Notes under the pieces: model-generated
Seen by the model: only the letters and a program-made list of their open reading frames with translations
What the model was told of the DNA's origin: nothing
The model's database searches: none
Assembly (NCBI GenBank): GCA_963823565.1
Contig: CAWGLR010000003.1
Location: 434,001-498,000, forward strand
Reading direction: 5' to 3'
DNA length: 64,000 nt
Source of the DNA: RHKX01 sp963823565
GTDB lineage: Bacteria; Actinomycetota; Thermoleophilia; Solirubrobacterales; 70-9
In this document: positions 37,469 through 46,140 of the stretch, piece after piece
How the letters are laid out: the number at the start of each line of letters is the position of its first letter
Numbering within the stretch: the stretch's first letter is position 1
Position numbers and translations under genes: made by a program

Positions 37469-37525
37469 GCTGATTCGTTCTCCAGTGGTTGTTGTGCGTG
37501 AGGGGACGGGACTCTATTCGGGCCC

Positions 37526-38167
37526 TCAGCCCCGCGGCTGCCGGACCATCACGTAGACGTCGAGCCCGGGGGAGAGCGGGCCGTGGCCGACCACCTCGAA
37601 GCCCCGGCGACCGTAGAAGCCGATGTTGTCCTCGGTGTGGGTGTCGAGCGCGCAGACATCGCCGGCGGCCTCCCTGATCTCGAGGTTGTGGTCGAGCAGG
37701 CGCGCCCCGAGCCCCTGGCGGTGGTACTCGGGGGCGACCGCGATCGTGTCGAGGAACCAGTGCGGCTGCGGCGGCTTCAGGGAGTTGATCAACGCGTCGC
37801 CGGCGCGGAGGCCGTCGGCGTGCTCGCCGTACTTGGCGTAGTCCTCGTCGCTCCGCCGCGCCGCGAGCTTCTCCTCGCCGCTGCCGCTGAGCGGCGGGAT
37901 CCAGAGCGTGATCGCCGCCCCGGCGCCGATCGTCCAGCACCAGCCCTCGTCGACGAAGCGGTCGCGAAGGTCGGCCTCCACGAGCTCGTAGATCCGCTCC
38001 TCGCGCGTGCTCTCCTCCGGCATCAGCCATTCGTAGAACGGCTCGTGCCAGGCGAACGCCCGCGCGAACGTCCTCGCCGCCCGCTCGATGTGCTCGGGCC
38101 GCAGCCGCTCGGGCTCGCCGAGGTCGCCCTCGGCCGCCGCCGCCTCCGGCTCAGAGCCCGAGTCCAC
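37526..38167 (-). CDS. GNAT-family N-acetyltransferase
   Basis: 213 aa. The acetyl-CoA loop is in IAVAPEYHRQGLGARLL near residue 142; YGRRGFEVVGHGPL follows. N-terminal 20 residues are acidic and disordered. GTG start overlaps the end of the acyl-CoA dehydrogenase gene by 17 bases. Acceptor unknown. Confidence 0.88.
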   Translation of the reverse strand: MDSGSEPEAAAAEGDLGEPERLRPEHIERAARTFARAFAWHEPFYEWLMPEESTREERIYELVEADLRDRFVDEGWCWTIGAGAAITLWIPPLSGSGEEKLAARRSDEDYAKYGEHADGLRAGDALINSLKPPQPHWFLDTIAVAPEYHRQGLGARLLDHNLEIREAAGDVCALDTHTEDNIGFYGRRGFEVVGHGPLSPGLDVYVMVRQPRG

Positions 38168-39329
38168 GCCCGATGATCTCCTTCATGATCTCGTCGGTGC
38201 CGCCGCCGATCGGTCCGAGGCGGGCGTCGCGGAGGGCACGCTCGACCTCGTACTCGCGCATGTAGCCGTAGCCGCCGTGCACCTGGACGGCATCGTCGGC
38301 GACCTCGACCGCGGCCCGCTGTGTGAACAGCTTCGCCTTCGTCACCTCCGCGAGAGCGTCCTGGCCCGAGGTGAGCAGACGCAGCGCGCCGTAGGTGACG
38401 GCGCGGCCCGCCTCGAGCTTGGTCGCCATCGCCGCGACCTTGTGGCGGATCGCCTGGAAGCTGCCGATCGGCCGCCCGAACGCCTGGCGCTCGCCCGCGT
38501 AGTCGATCGTCCGCCGCAGGCACCAGTCCATGGCGCCCACGGCACCCAGGGCCATGAGGAGCCGCTCCCACTGAAAGTTGGCCATGATCAGCTTGAAGCC
38601 CTCGTTCTCGCTCCCGAGCAGGTTCTCGTCGGGTACCTCGACGTCGGTGAACGACAGCTCGCCGGTGTCGGAGGCGTGCCAGCCGAGCTTCTCGAGCTTG
38701 CGCGACACCTCGTAGCCGGGCATCTCGCGCTCGAGGATCAGGAACGAGATGCCGCCGTGGCCGCCCTCGGGCTTGGTCCGCACCGCGCAGACGAGGAAGT
38801 CGGCGCGGACGCCGTTGGTGATGAACGTCTTCGCGCCGTTGACGACCCAGCCGCCGTCGACCCTCTCGGCGCGGGTGCGGATCGACGCGACGTCGGAGCC
38901 CGCGCCCGGCTCGGTGATGCCGAGCGCGGCGATCTTGCGGCCGGCGATCGCGGGGCGGAGGAAGCGCTCGTGCTGGTCGGGCGTGCCGAACATGAAGACG
39001 GGCGGCGTGGCGATGCCGGTGTGTGCGCCGAGGCCCGCGCCGACCCCGCCGGAGATCCCGGCGGCCGCCAGCTCCTCGGCCCAGACGGCGTCGTGGAGGT
39101 TGTCGCCGCCCTGCCCGCCGAGGCTCTCGGGGTACTTCAGCCCGAGGAACCCGAGCTCCGCGGCCCGGCCGAACAGCTCGCGCGGGAACTCGCGGCGCTC
39201 CTCCCACTCCATCTGGCTGGGGACGATCTCGGTCTCGACCCAGCGCCGGATCGTCGCCCGCAGCTCCTCGTGCTCGGGCTCGAACGGGGGGATCAGCGCG
39301 CGCGCGCCCGTGTCCTTGACGACGGTCAT
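38151..39329 (-). CDS. Acyl-CoA dehydrogenase (long-chain type)
   Basis: 392 aa. ALGITEPGAGSDVASI (flavin/substrate signature 1) and QVHGGYGYMREYEVERALRDARL (signature 2, given in parts: QVHGGYGYMREY, EVERALRDARL) are intact. Where short- and medium-chain enzymes have the catalytic Glu (EGT), it has IGGGTDE; in long-chain and isovaleryl types the base is in another helix, here probably near YAGERQAFG. A TAGCGT is 8 bases before the ATG. First gene of the operon with GNAT and SDR. Confidence 0.92.
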   Translation of the reverse strand: MTVVKDTGARALIPPFEPEHEELRATIRRWVETEIVPSQMEWEERREFPRELFGRAAELGFLGLKYPESLGGQGGDNLHDAVWAEELAAAGISGGVGAGLGAHTGIATPPVFMFGTPDQHERFLRPAIAGRKIAALGITEPGAGSDVASIRTRAERVDGGWVVNGAKTFITNGVRADFLVCAVRTKPEGGHGGISFLILEREMPGYEVSRKLEKLGWHASDTGELSFTDVEVPDENLLGSENEGFKLIMANFQWERLLMALGAVGAMDWCLRRTIDYAGERQAFGRPIGSFQAIRHKVAAMATKLEAGRAVTYGALRLLTSGQDALAEVTKAKLFTQRAAVEVADDAVQVHGGYGYMREYEVERALRDARLGPIGGGTDEIMKEIIGRGLGL

Positions 39330-39377
39330 GAGGCGGGACGCTACCCGGCCCGCCGAAAGGGAGTAGTACATCCCCCA
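39330..39377. promoter_or_regulatory. Divergent leaderless-type promoters (acyl-CoA dehydrogenase / mscL)
   Basis: TAGCGT on the minus strand (complement of 39338-39343) is 8 bases before the dehydrogenase ATG; TAGTAC on the plus strand (39364-39369) is 8 bases before the mscL ATG. Only 48 bases separate the genes. Confidence 0.45.
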
Positions 39378-39791
39378 ATGCTCACCGGATTCAAGAACTT
39401 CATCTCGCGCGGCAACGTCATCGACCTGGCCGTCGCGGTCGTCATCGGCACGGCGTTCGGCGTCCTCGTCGCGTCGCTCGTCGCCGACCTGATCACCCCG
39501 CTGATCGGCGCGATCATCGGCGAGCCCGACTTCAGCGGGCTCTCGTTCACGATCAACGGCTCGGAGTTCACCTACGGGAACTTCATCAACGCGCTGATCG
39601 CGTTCCTCAGCGTCGCCGCGGCCATCTACTTCTTCGTCGTCGCCCCGATGGAGAAGCTCCAGGAGAGGCGCCACGGCCCGGCGGTCGGGACTCGCGAGTG
39701 CCCCGAGTGCCTCTCCGAGGTCCCGGCGCCGGCGAAGCGCTGCGCCTTCTGCACGAGCGAGCTGCCGCCGGCCGAGCCAGCCGGGGCGTAG
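39378..39791 (+). CDS. mscL: Large-conductance mechanosensitive channel with C-terminal zinc ribbon
   Basis: 137 aa. GFKNFISRGNVIDLAVAVVIGTAF is the first helix (written in parts: FISRGNVIDLAV, AVVIGTAFG); the second helix is near residues 70-92. After the channel domain come two CxxC knuckles (CPECLSEV and CAFCTSEL, 10 residues apart) predicting a zinc ribbon at the cytoplasmic end. It releases solutes under osmotic shock. The usual MscL C-terminal bundle is replaced by the ribbon, which is uncommon. Confidence 0.93.
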   Translation: MLTGFKNFISRGNVIDLAVAVVIGTAFGVLVASLVADLITPLIGAIIGEPDFSGLSFTINGSEFTYGNFINALIAFLSVAAAIYFFVVAPMEKLQERRHGPAVGTRECPECLSEVPAPAKRCAFCTSELPPAEPAGA

Positions 39792-39867
39792 GCGTAGCAG
39801 TCGGCGGGAAGGCAACGAGAGGGGCTGCTCCGGCCTCCTCTCGCCCTAAGAGGCTCTACGGGAAGCC

Positions 39868-40018
39868 GGGGTCTCTGGCGCCAACATGTTGGCGCGAAAG
39901 ACCCCGCCGGGGTCGATGAGTCCATCATCGTGGACAGAAGGACCCCGCGGCGCGGGCGGCGCCATCCCCGCACCCCTTGTTGCCTTCGCGTGGCGGGACC
40001 ACCGCCCTCGATGCGAAG
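39868..40018 (+). repeat. Structured 150-bp intergenic repeat, copy 1
   Basis: Occupies most of the 318-base gap between mscL and the small membrane protein. It begins with a hairpin: GGGGTCT (39868-39874) pairs with AGACCCC (39899-39905) around the perfect palindrome gcgccaacatgttggcgc (39878-39895). A second hairpin (39909-39946, GGGGTC/GACCCC outer stem, inner CGATGA/TCATCG) and a G/C-rich third part follow. A nearly identical copy lies at 60067-60218 in the opposite direction. A partial inverted match to its end (GAAGGCAACGAG) lies at about 39809-39820. Confidence 0.75.
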
Positions 40019-40109
40019 CGCACGCTCGACCCCGCCGCCGGCCGAGCCGACCGCCTAGGCGCCGGCAGTGGGGTCCCGCGATGGGCTCGAGTCCGCGTAG
40101 GGTGCGCGA

Positions 40110-40244
40110 ATGAGCCGAGGAGGGATGGTTGCGCTCGGGCTGGCGATCGTGCTGGTCGCGGTGCTCGCGGGCACCTTCATCCACCCGCTGCTGTTCCTGA
40201 TCGGTCTCGCGGTCCTGTTCGTCGCCGCGTTCGGCGGCTGGTAG
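40110..40244 (+). CDS. Small hydrophobic membrane protein
   Basis: 44 aa: short polar start, then a hydrophobic stretch interrupted once by HP near residue 25 (two short helices or one bent helix), ending GGW. ATG at 40110; a second ATG at 40125 directly follows GGAGGG but the spacing is too short to serve it. The gap to the repeat on the left is 91 bases. No known family; probably a real small membrane gene because the composition is not that of a random frame. Confidence 0.5.
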   Translation: MSRGGMVALGLAIVLVAVLAGTFIHPLLFLIGLAVLFVAAFGGW

Positions 40245-40269
40245 CCGGTCTCCGACGCCGAGCTGCGGA

Positions 40270-41433
40270 TCAGCCCAGCAGCTCGCGCATCCGCTCCAGC
40301 AGGCTGCCCGCGTCGAACGGCTTGTCGATGAAGGCCGTTCGGCCCGCGCTCGGGCCGAGGTCGTCGGGCGGGGCGCTGTCGGAGTAGCCGGACATGAAGA
40401 GCACGTTGAGGCCGGGGCGCATCGCGACGGCGCGGCGGGCGAGGTCGTCGCCGCGCATCCCCGGCATCACGAGATCGGCGAGCAGGAGGTCGTAGTGCTC
40501 CGTCTCGTCGTCGAGGAGCTCGAGGGCCTCGGGTCCGCCGGCGGCGGTGCGGACGGTGTAGCCGGCGCTCGCGAGGATGCGCTCGGCGACGCGGCGGACA
40601 GCGGCGTCGTCCTCGGTGATCAGCACCGACTCGCCGCGCCCGGCGGGGGCGGCGCGCGTCGGCTTCGTCGCCTGGACAGTCGCGCCCGAGGCGGCCGGCA
40701 GGTGGATCTCGATGCTGGTGCCGACGCCGGGCTCGGAGGCGAGGTCGATCATCCCGCGCGCCTGGGAGACGATCGAGTAGACGGTGGCGAGGCCGAGGCC
40801 GGTGCCTCGACCCGAGCCCTTGGTGGTGAACATCGGCTCGAAGGCGCGGGCGGCGACCTCGGCGTCCATGCCGGTGCCCGTATCGCTGACGAGCAGCCGC
40901 ACGAATCGGCCGGGGGGGACGCCGGGGTGGGCCGCGGTCTCGGAGGAGCCGAGCTCGACGTTGTCGGTCTCGAAGGTGAGCGTGCCGCCGCCCGGCATCG
41001 CGTCACGCGCGTTGACCGCCAGGTTGATGAGGATCTGCTCGACCCGCGTCGGGTCCTCGCTGAGCGGCCAGAGGTCCTCGCGGAGGCGCCGCTCGACGCG
41101 GATCTGCTCGCCGATCGTCGAGCGCATGAACCCGTCGAGGCCGACGATCAGCTCGTTCAGGTCGAAGACGACCTGCGGTCCCGCCTCCCGCCGGGCGAGG
41201 ATCATGAGCTGGCGGACGAGGCCGACCCCGCGCTCGGCCGCGCGCCTGATCTCCTCGATGTCCTCGGCGGCGGGGGACCCCGGTGGCACGCCGCCGGCGG
41301 CGAAGCGCGCGTAGTTGATGATGACCCCGAGGATGTTGTTGAAGTCGTGGGCGATCCCGCCGGCGAGCTGGCCGACGAACTGGAGCGACTCGTCCCCCCG
41401 GTCGCCGGGCTGGCCCAGCGGATCCGCGCTCAC
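40270..41433 (-). CDS. Hybrid histidine kinase with C-terminal receiver, no sensor domain
   Basis: 387 aa. HisKA with the H-box GGIAHDFNNILGVI (His near residue 29), HATPase with NLAVNARDAMPGGG, SDTGTGMD and GRGTGLGLATVYSIV, then a receiver domain with EDDAAVRR, the Asp in LLLADLVMPGM and Lys in FIDKPFD. No sensor domain or membrane segment, so the signal must come from another protein or the neighbour. GTG start overlaps the response regulator stop (GTGA), so the two are cotranslated. Confidence 0.93.
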   Translation of the reverse strand: MSADPLGQPGDRGDESLQFVGQLAGGIAHDFNNILGVIINYARFAAGGVPPGSPAAEDIEEIRRAAERGVGLVRQLMILARREAGPQVVFDLNELIVGLDGFMRSTIGEQIRVERRLREDLWPLSEDPTRVEQILINLAVNARDAMPGGGTLTFETDNVELGSSETAAHPGVPPGRFVRLLVSDTGTGMDAEVAARAFEPMFTTKGSGRGTGLGLATVYSIVSQARGMIDLASEPGVGTSIEIHLPAASGATVQATKPTRAAPAGRGESVLITEDDAAVRRVAERILASAGYTVRTAAGGPEALELLDDETEHYDLLLADLVMPGMRGDDLARRAVAMRPGLNVLFMSGYSDSAPPDDLGPSAGRTAFIDKPFDAGSLLERMRELLG

Positions 41434-42074
41434 TCGAGCAGGCCCCAGCGCATCGCCGTCGCCACGGCCGCCGCCCGGTCGGAGACGCCGAGCTTCTCGT
41501 AGAGATGGTGGAGGTGGGTCTTGATCGTCGCCTCCGAGAGGTGGAGCTCGTCGCCGATCCGCTGCGCGGTGCGGCCCTCCGCGAGCAGCGTCAGGACCTC
41601 CTGCTCGCGGTCGGTCAGCGCCGGGCGGTCGGCCGACTCGCGAAGCTGGATCTCGCTCGCGATCCCCGCCTGGAACTGAGGTGCGATCACCGTCTCGCCG
41701 TCGCCGGCGGTGACGATCGAGTCGATCAGCTCGGTGTGGTCCGACGTCTTCGAGACGTAGCCGGCCGCTCCCTGCGCGAGTGCGCGGTAGGCGGCCCCCG
41801 AGTCCTCGTACCCGGTCAGCAGCATGATCCGCGTACGCAGGCCGTCCCGCTTCGCCGCGTTGACGATCGCCAGCCCGTCGAGGCCCGGCATCCGCACGTC
41901 GACGACGGCGACGTCGGGCTCGAGCTCGGCGATCCGCTCCAGCGCCTCGCGCCCGTCGGAGCTCGACCCGACCAGCTCGAGCTCCTCGCGCTCGGCGATC
42001 GCCCGCTCGAGCCCCTGCCGGTAGACCGGGTGGTCGTCGGCGATCAGGATCTTCAGCGGGCGCCGAGCGGTCAC
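41430..42074 (-). CDS. LuxR/NarL-family response regulator
   Basis: 214 aa from the GTG at 42074. Receiver: ILIADDHPVYR, phosphorylated Asp in VAVVDVRMPGLDG, Lys in GYVSKTSD. HTH: LTDREQEVLTLLAEGRTAQ with KTHLHHLYEKLGVSDRAAAV. Upstream gene of the kinase. An in-frame TTG start at 42149 would add 25 residues; the receiver begins just after GTG, so GTG is preferred. It presumably regulates genes in response to the soluble kinase. Confidence 0.92.
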   Translation of the reverse strand: MTARRPLKILIADDHPVYRQGLERAIAEREELELVGSSSDGREALERIAELEPDVAVVDVRMPGLDGLAIVNAAKRDGLRTRIMLLTGYEDSGAAYRALAQGAAGYVSKTSDHTELIDSIVTAGDGETVIAPQFQAGIASEIQLRESADRPALTDREQEVLTLLAEGRTAQRIGDELHLSEATIKTHLHHLYEKLGVSDRAAAVATAMRWGLLE

Positions 42075-42163
42075 CGGGCGATTCTCGCACGCGTGGGGGC
42101 GGCTCCCAGCGGCGCTGGCCGTCCCGCTCCGAGAGGGAGTGTCCAGCAACCGTCCAGAGGGGC

Positions 42164-42191
42164 TAAAGGTTCTCGGCCGAGCTGCCGAATG
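42164..42191 (+). promoter_or_regulatory. Sigma-28 (FliA/WhiG)-like promoter candidate, orphan
   Basis: TAAAGGTT (42164-42171), 12 bases, GCCGAATG (42184-42191), close to the FliA consensus TAAAGTTT and GCCGATAA with 11 spacing bases (TAAA to GCCGA gap 16 here, 15 in FliA). It points to the right, away from the response regulator, into the 42192-42443 gap, where no coding gene is seen. If active it makes a non-coding or antisense transcript. Confidence 0.35.
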
Positions 42192-42443
42192 GGGGAGCAG
42201 ACTTACATCCCACGAACCGACGCAGTGGGACTTGTCCCGCTGCGTTCCTCCAGGTCCGATCCATACCCATCCCCCGTCTCGGCCCGCTTCACCCGGCGGG
42301 TCGAGACTTTTCGGCGGCCAGGCGACGCGATGCCGGCGTCCTCGTCGGGTTGCGGTCCTCGAGGCCGCGGCGCCTCCTGCGTCCTTGCCCTCGCGCCGGC
42401 TGGCTCGCCGAACGCCCGGCCGGGCGCCGGCCCAAGCGACCCC
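42192..42443. other. Gene-free interval with a strong hairpin
   Basis: No convincing coding sequence in 42075-42443 (369 bases). The main feature is a 12-bp stem with TT loop: ACGCAGTGGGAC (42220-42231) and GTCCCGCTGCGT (42234-42245), one G-U pair. The rest is GC-rich with no terminator. On the left is the sigma-28-like site; on the right the convergent stop of the acyl-CoA dehydrogenase. Confidence 0.5.
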
Positions 42444-43658
42444 CTACAGCCCGTAGGAGCGGCCGATCACCTCGAGCATGACCTCATCGGAGCCGGCGCC
42501 GATGCGGTTGAGGCGCATGTCGCGGTAGGCGCGCTCGATGCCGTACTCCTTCATGTAGCCGTAGCCGCCGTGGATCTGGACGCACTCGTCGACGACCTCG
42601 CATCCCATCTGCGCGGCGTAGAGCTTGGCCATCGTGATCTCCCGGACCGGGTACTCGCCGTTGGCGAAGCGCCAGGCCGTCGAGTAGGTGAGCTGGCGGG
42701 CCGTCTCGATCTTCGTCGCCATCTCGGCGAACTTGTGGCGGATCGCCTGGAACTTGCCGATCGGCCGGCCGAAGGCCTGGCGCTCCTTGGCGTACTCGAG
42801 GGTCTTCTCGAAGACCCGCTCGGCGCCGGCGACGCAGCCGATCGCCCCGACCAGGCGCTCGCCCTGGAGCTCCCAGGAGATGTGGTAGAAGCCCTTGCCC
42901 TCCTGGCCGAGGAGGTTCTCAGCCGGCACCCGGACGTCCTCGAAGGATAGCTCGGCGGTGTCGGAGGAGTGCATCCCGAGCTTCTCGAGCGTCCGCGAGA
43001 CGCTGAAGCCCGGGGTCGGGTTCCCGTCGGCGTCTTTGAGGTCGACGATGAACAGCGAGATGCCGTCGTGGCGGGCCTCGGGGTCGGTCTTCGTCACCAG
43101 CAGGATGAAGTCGGCCCGGGCGCCGTTGGTGATGAACGTCTTGGAGCCGTTGATCACGTACTCGTCGCCCTCGCGCCGGGCGGTCGTGCGGATGCCGGCG
43201 ACGTCGGAGCCGGCGCCGGGCTCGGTGATCCCGAGGCAGGCGATCTTCTCGCCCTTGATCCCCGGGACGAGGTAGCGCTGCTTCTGGTCCTCGGTGCCGA
43301 GCATCTCGATCGGCGGCAGGACCATGTCGGTGTGGACCGCGAGGCCCATGTTCATCCCGCCGCTGCCGGAGTGGGAGAGGGCTTCGGCGCGGACCAGCGA
43401 GTAGTAGTAGTCGCCGCCCTGGCCGCCGTACTCCTCGGGGAAGCAGAGCCCGACGTAGCCCAGCTCGGCCATCCGGTGGAGGACGGAGTCGGGCCAGAGG
43501 CTCTCCTCGTACTCCTCGGCGTGGGGGGCCAGCTCCTTCTTGACCCAGGCCTCCATCGACTCCCGCAGGTCCTCGTGCTCCTGGGTGAAGATCAGGTGCT
43601 TGCGGTTGGCGCCGAAGTCTGGCTTGAGGACCTTGCCGGGGGTCTCGGTGGCTGCCAC
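42444..43658 (-). CDS. Acyl-CoA dehydrogenase (long-chain or isovaleryl type)
   Basis: 404 aa. ACLGITEPGAGSDVAGI and QIHGGYGYMKEY plus GIERAYRDMRL are the two family signatures; IGAGSDEVM replaces the EGT of short-chain enzymes, as in long-chain and isovaleryl types. GTG start with GGAGAG Shine-Dalgarno. Dyad B lies upstream in the promoter region. With the carboxylase it would fit a branched-chain or terpenoid acyl-CoA pathway. Confidence 0.93.
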   Translation of the reverse strand: MAATETPGKVLKPDFGANRKHLIFTQEHEDLRESMEAWVKKELAPHAEEYEESLWPDSVLHRMAELGYVGLCFPEEYGGQGGDYYYSLVRAEALSHSGSGGMNMGLAVHTDMVLPPIEMLGTEDQKQRYLVPGIKGEKIACLGITEPGAGSDVAGIRTTARREGDEYVINGSKTFITNGARADFILLVTKTDPEARHDGISLFIVDLKDADGNPTPGFSVSRTLEKLGMHSSDTAELSFEDVRVPAENLLGQEGKGFYHISWELQGERLVGAIGCVAGAERVFEKTLEYAKERQAFGRPIGKFQAIRHKFAEMATKIETARQLTYSTAWRFANGEYPVREITMAKLYAAQMGCEVVDECVQIHGGYGYMKEYGIERAYRDMRLNRIGAGSDEVMLEVIGRSYGL

Positions 43659-43684
43659 GTGGGACTCTCCTTCGCTCGAGGTGG

Positions 43685-43711
43685 AAAGTAGACAGTAGCA
43701 CTCTCTACTTC
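43685..43711. promoter_or_regulatory. Operator-like dyad B, upstream of the acyl-CoA dehydrogenase
   Basis: AAAGTAG (43685-43691), 13 bases, CTACTTC (43705-43711): 13 of 14 half-site positions fit dyad A without gaps. Inner AGT..ACT also conserved. The start codon is 27 bases away on the minus strand, so the site lies in the promoter or 5' leader. Confidence 0.65.
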
Positions 43712-43822
43712 ATACTTTCGGCGGGCGAGGACTTGCGGAATTCAGGCATCGATTGGCGTCAGCCGATCGGTTGATCTACCCTCGTCCCAACGATTGACCG
43801 CCGATCGCGGGGGGAGGACTGG

Positions 43823-45229
43823 ATGCCAACCGAAGCGCCGAGCGCAGCAGCCGCAGGACCGCAGGCGAAACCGCGCCAGACGACACGTCCCGGAGAGCTG
43901 CCGTCAGGCCCGCGTACCCCCGGGCTCTGGCAGATGCGCCACTGGTTCCGCGACCCGGTTTCGTTCATGGAGGACAACGCCCGGCGCTACGGGCCGGTCT
44001 TCTCCGTTCGCCTCGGCGCGCTCAAGCGCTGCGCCTTCGTCGCCGATCCGGCCGCCGCGTGGGAGGTGCTCAGCGGTGACCCGTCCGTCTTCCGGATGGG
44101 TCCCACCAACAAGATCTTCCGCCCGGTCCTCGGCGAGAACTCGCTGTTCCTGCTCGACGGCGAGCAGCACCGCCATCACCGCAAGCTGATGGCGCCCGCC
44201 TTCCACCCCGGCCACGTCCGCGGCTACGCGTCGCTGATCGAGGAGATCGCCGCCCGCGAGCTCGCCGGATGGCCGGTCGGCGAGCCCTTCGAGCTCCAGG
44301 CGCCGATGCGCCGGATCACCACCGAGTCGATCGTCCGCATCGTCGTCGGCGTCTGCACTACGGCCGAGCGCGACGCCGAGATCCGCAGCCTCGTCCGCGA
44401 GATGCTCGCGATCGCCGAGAACCCGCTCGCGCTGATGCCGCAGTTCCAGCGCGAGTTCGGTGGCCGCTCGCCGTTCGGCAAGGTCATGAACGTCACCCGG
44501 CGGATCGACGCGATCCTCTTCGATGAGATCGGCGAGCGCCGCCACCACGGCGGCGTCGAGCGCGGCGGCGACGTGATGTCGGCGCTCGCGGCGCCGCAGC
44601 CCCACGAGGACGCCTTCATGACCGACCGCGAGATCCGCGACGAGGTCCTGACGATGCTGATCGCCGGGCACGAGACGACGGCGAATGCCCTCGCCTGGAG
44701 CTTTGAGCGCATCCTCCGCCACCCGGTCGTGCACGATCGCCTGCTCACCGAGCTCGCGGTCGGCGAGGACGACGAGTACCTCCAGGCGGTGGTCAAGGAG
44801 ACCCTGCGCCAGCGGCCGATCCTGCCGATCACCGCCCGCCGGCTCTACGAGCCGCGCACGATCGGCGGCTTCGAGTTCCCCGCGGGCTGGACGCTGATGC
44901 CGTGCATCTACCTGATCCACCAGGACCCGGAGGTCTTCCCGGAGCCGGACGCCTTCCGGCCCGAGCGCTTCCTCGGCGACGACCGCCCGAGCTCGCGGGT
45001 CTGGATCCCCTTTGGCGCCGGGAGCCGCCACTGCGTCGGCTCCCACCTCGCGCTGCTGACGATCCGCTGCGTACTGCGCACCGTGCTCATGCGCGCCTCG
45101 CTCACCGTTGACTCCGAGCCGGAGCCGATCGTCCGCAACAACATGACGCTCGCCCCGGGCCGCGGTGCGACGGCGGTGCTCGTCGGCCGCCGCGGGCGCC
45201 CGGTGCGCGACCACGCCGCCGTCTCGTGA
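43823..45229 (+). CDS. Cytochrome P450
   Basis: 468 aa, no membrane segment. I-helix AGHETTANAL (Thr-Thr for proton delivery) near residue 283; ExxR as ETLRQRP; heme loop FGAGSRHCVG near residue 397 with Cys as iron ligand. N-terminal 35 residues are variable. Good Shine-Dalgarno (GGGGGGAGGA). The next gene overlaps by GTGA and is an SDR, so a hydroxylate-then-oxidise pair is possible. A rubredoxin is at 9052, but no ferredoxin is adjacent. Confidence 0.94.
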   Translation: MPTEAPSAAAAGPQAKPRQTTRPGELPSGPRTPGLWQMRHWFRDPVSFMEDNARRYGPVFSVRLGALKRCAFVADPAAAWEVLSGDPSVFRMGPTNKIFRPVLGENSLFLLDGEQHRHHRKLMAPAFHPGHVRGYASLIEEIAARELAGWPVGEPFELQAPMRRITTESIVRIVVGVCTTAERDAEIRSLVREMLAIAENPLALMPQFQREFGGRSPFGKVMNVTRRIDAILFDEIGERRHHGGVERGGDVMSALAAPQPHEDAFMTDREIRDEVLTMLIAGHETTANALAWSFERILRHPVVHDRLLTELAVGEDDEYLQAVVKETLRQRPILPITARRLYEPRTIGGFEFPAGWTLMPCIYLIHQDPEVFPEPDAFRPERFLGDDRPSSRVWIPFGAGSRHCVGSHLALLTIRCVLRTVLMRASLTVDSEPEPIVRNNMTLAPGRGATAVLVGRRGRPVRDHAAVS

Positions 45230-46038
45230 CCGCCGCGACATCACGGATCTTCGCGGCGGGCCTGCTGCGGGACCAGGTCTGTCTCGTCTCCGGCGCCGGC
45301 AGCGGCATCGGCCGCGCCGTCGCCGTCGAGCTGGCCGCGCTTGGCGCGACCGTCGTCGGTTGCGGGCGGCGGGCCGAGCCGCTGGAGGAGACCGCCGAGC
45401 TGATCGCGGCGGCCGGCGGGAGCGCCGAGGCGGCGCCGGCCGACATCCGCGATCCCGACGCGGTCGACGAGCTGGTCGACCGCGTGCTCGCGGGCCACGG
45501 GCGGCTGGACGTGCTCGTCAACAACGCCGGCGGCCAGTTCCTCGCGCCCGCTGAGGACGTCTCAGCGAAGGGGTTCCGCGCCGTCGTCGACCTCAACCTC
45601 GTCGGGACCTGGCAGATGACGAGCGCCGCGGCGACGAAGGCCTTCATCCCGCAGGGGGGCGGGCGCGTGATCAGCATCACTCTCTCCCCGCACACCGGCG
45701 TGCCGGGGGTCGTCCACTCCAGCGCCGCCCGCGCGGCCGTGGAGAACATGACGAGGACGCTGTCGATCGAGTGGGCGCGGTTCGGCATCCGCCTTACGGC
45801 CGTCGCGCCGGGCCAGATCGAGACCGATGCATTCCGCGAGAACTACGGCTTCGCCATCGACCGGATCGCGAAGACGATCCCGCTCGGCCGCCTCGGACGG
45901 CCCGAGGAGGTCGCCTGGCTCGTCTCCTACCTCGCCTCGCCGGCCGGCGACTTCTTCAGCGGCGCGGTGCTGACGCTCGACGGCGGCCGCGACAACTGGT
46001 TCGGCGCCTGGCCGCCCGCCGGGCTCACGCCTGACTGA
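45226..46038 (+). CDS. SDR-family oxidoreductase, operon partner of the P450, paralogue of 34075-34920
   Basis: 270 aa. VSGAGSGIGRAVAVELA, VLVNNAGGQFLAPAE, ITLSPHTGVPGVVHSSAARAAV and RDNWFGAWPP match the other copy closely. As in that copy the catalytic YxxxK is replaced (VHSSAARAAV). GTG start overlaps the P450 stop. It may act on a P450 product. The pair of unusual SDRs suggests a lineage-specific subfamily. Confidence 0.85.
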   Translation: MTAATSRIFAAGLLRDQVCLVSGAGSGIGRAVAVELAALGATVVGCGRRAEPLEETAELIAAAGGSAEAAPADIRDPDAVDELVDRVLAGHGRLDVLVNNAGGQFLAPAEDVSAKGFRAVVDLNLVGTWQMTSAAATKAFIPQGGGRVISITLSPHTGVPGVVHSSAARAAVENMTRTLSIEWARFGIRLTAVAPGQIETDAFRENYGFAIDRIAKTIPLGRLGRPEEVAWLVSYLASPAGDFFSGAVLTLDGGRDNWFGAWPPAGLTPD

Positions 46039-46052
46039 TCGCATTCATCGGC

Positions 46053-46079
46053 TCGACTTTCCCGCCGATCTGCCGATAG
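46053..46079 (+). promoter_or_regulatory. Sigma-28 (FliA/WhiG)-like promoter upstream of the HD-GYP gene
   Basis: TCGACTTT (46053-46060), 11 bases, GCCGATAG (46072-46079): the -10 matches 7 of 8 of the FliA consensus GCCGATAA, the -35 5 of 8, and the spacing is exactly 11. It lies 61 bases before the start codon. This would tie the c-di-GMP protein to the motility sigma factor. Confidence 0.5.
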
Positions 46080-46140
46080 GACGCCTGCAAGCCGGCAGCG
46101 ACCGCGCTGCTGCGCTTTCCCGGGCAATAAGAGGCTGAGG

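Noticed and set aside
39361..39377. Possible fourth AAAGTAG-type site before mscL
   Set aside because: AAAGGGAGTAGTAC lacks the half-site order and the right arm.
42139..42456. Plus-strand open frame of about 105 codons in the gap after the response regulator
   Set aside because: Ser/Pro/Arg-rich without any family pattern and it runs into the convergent dehydrogenase gene.
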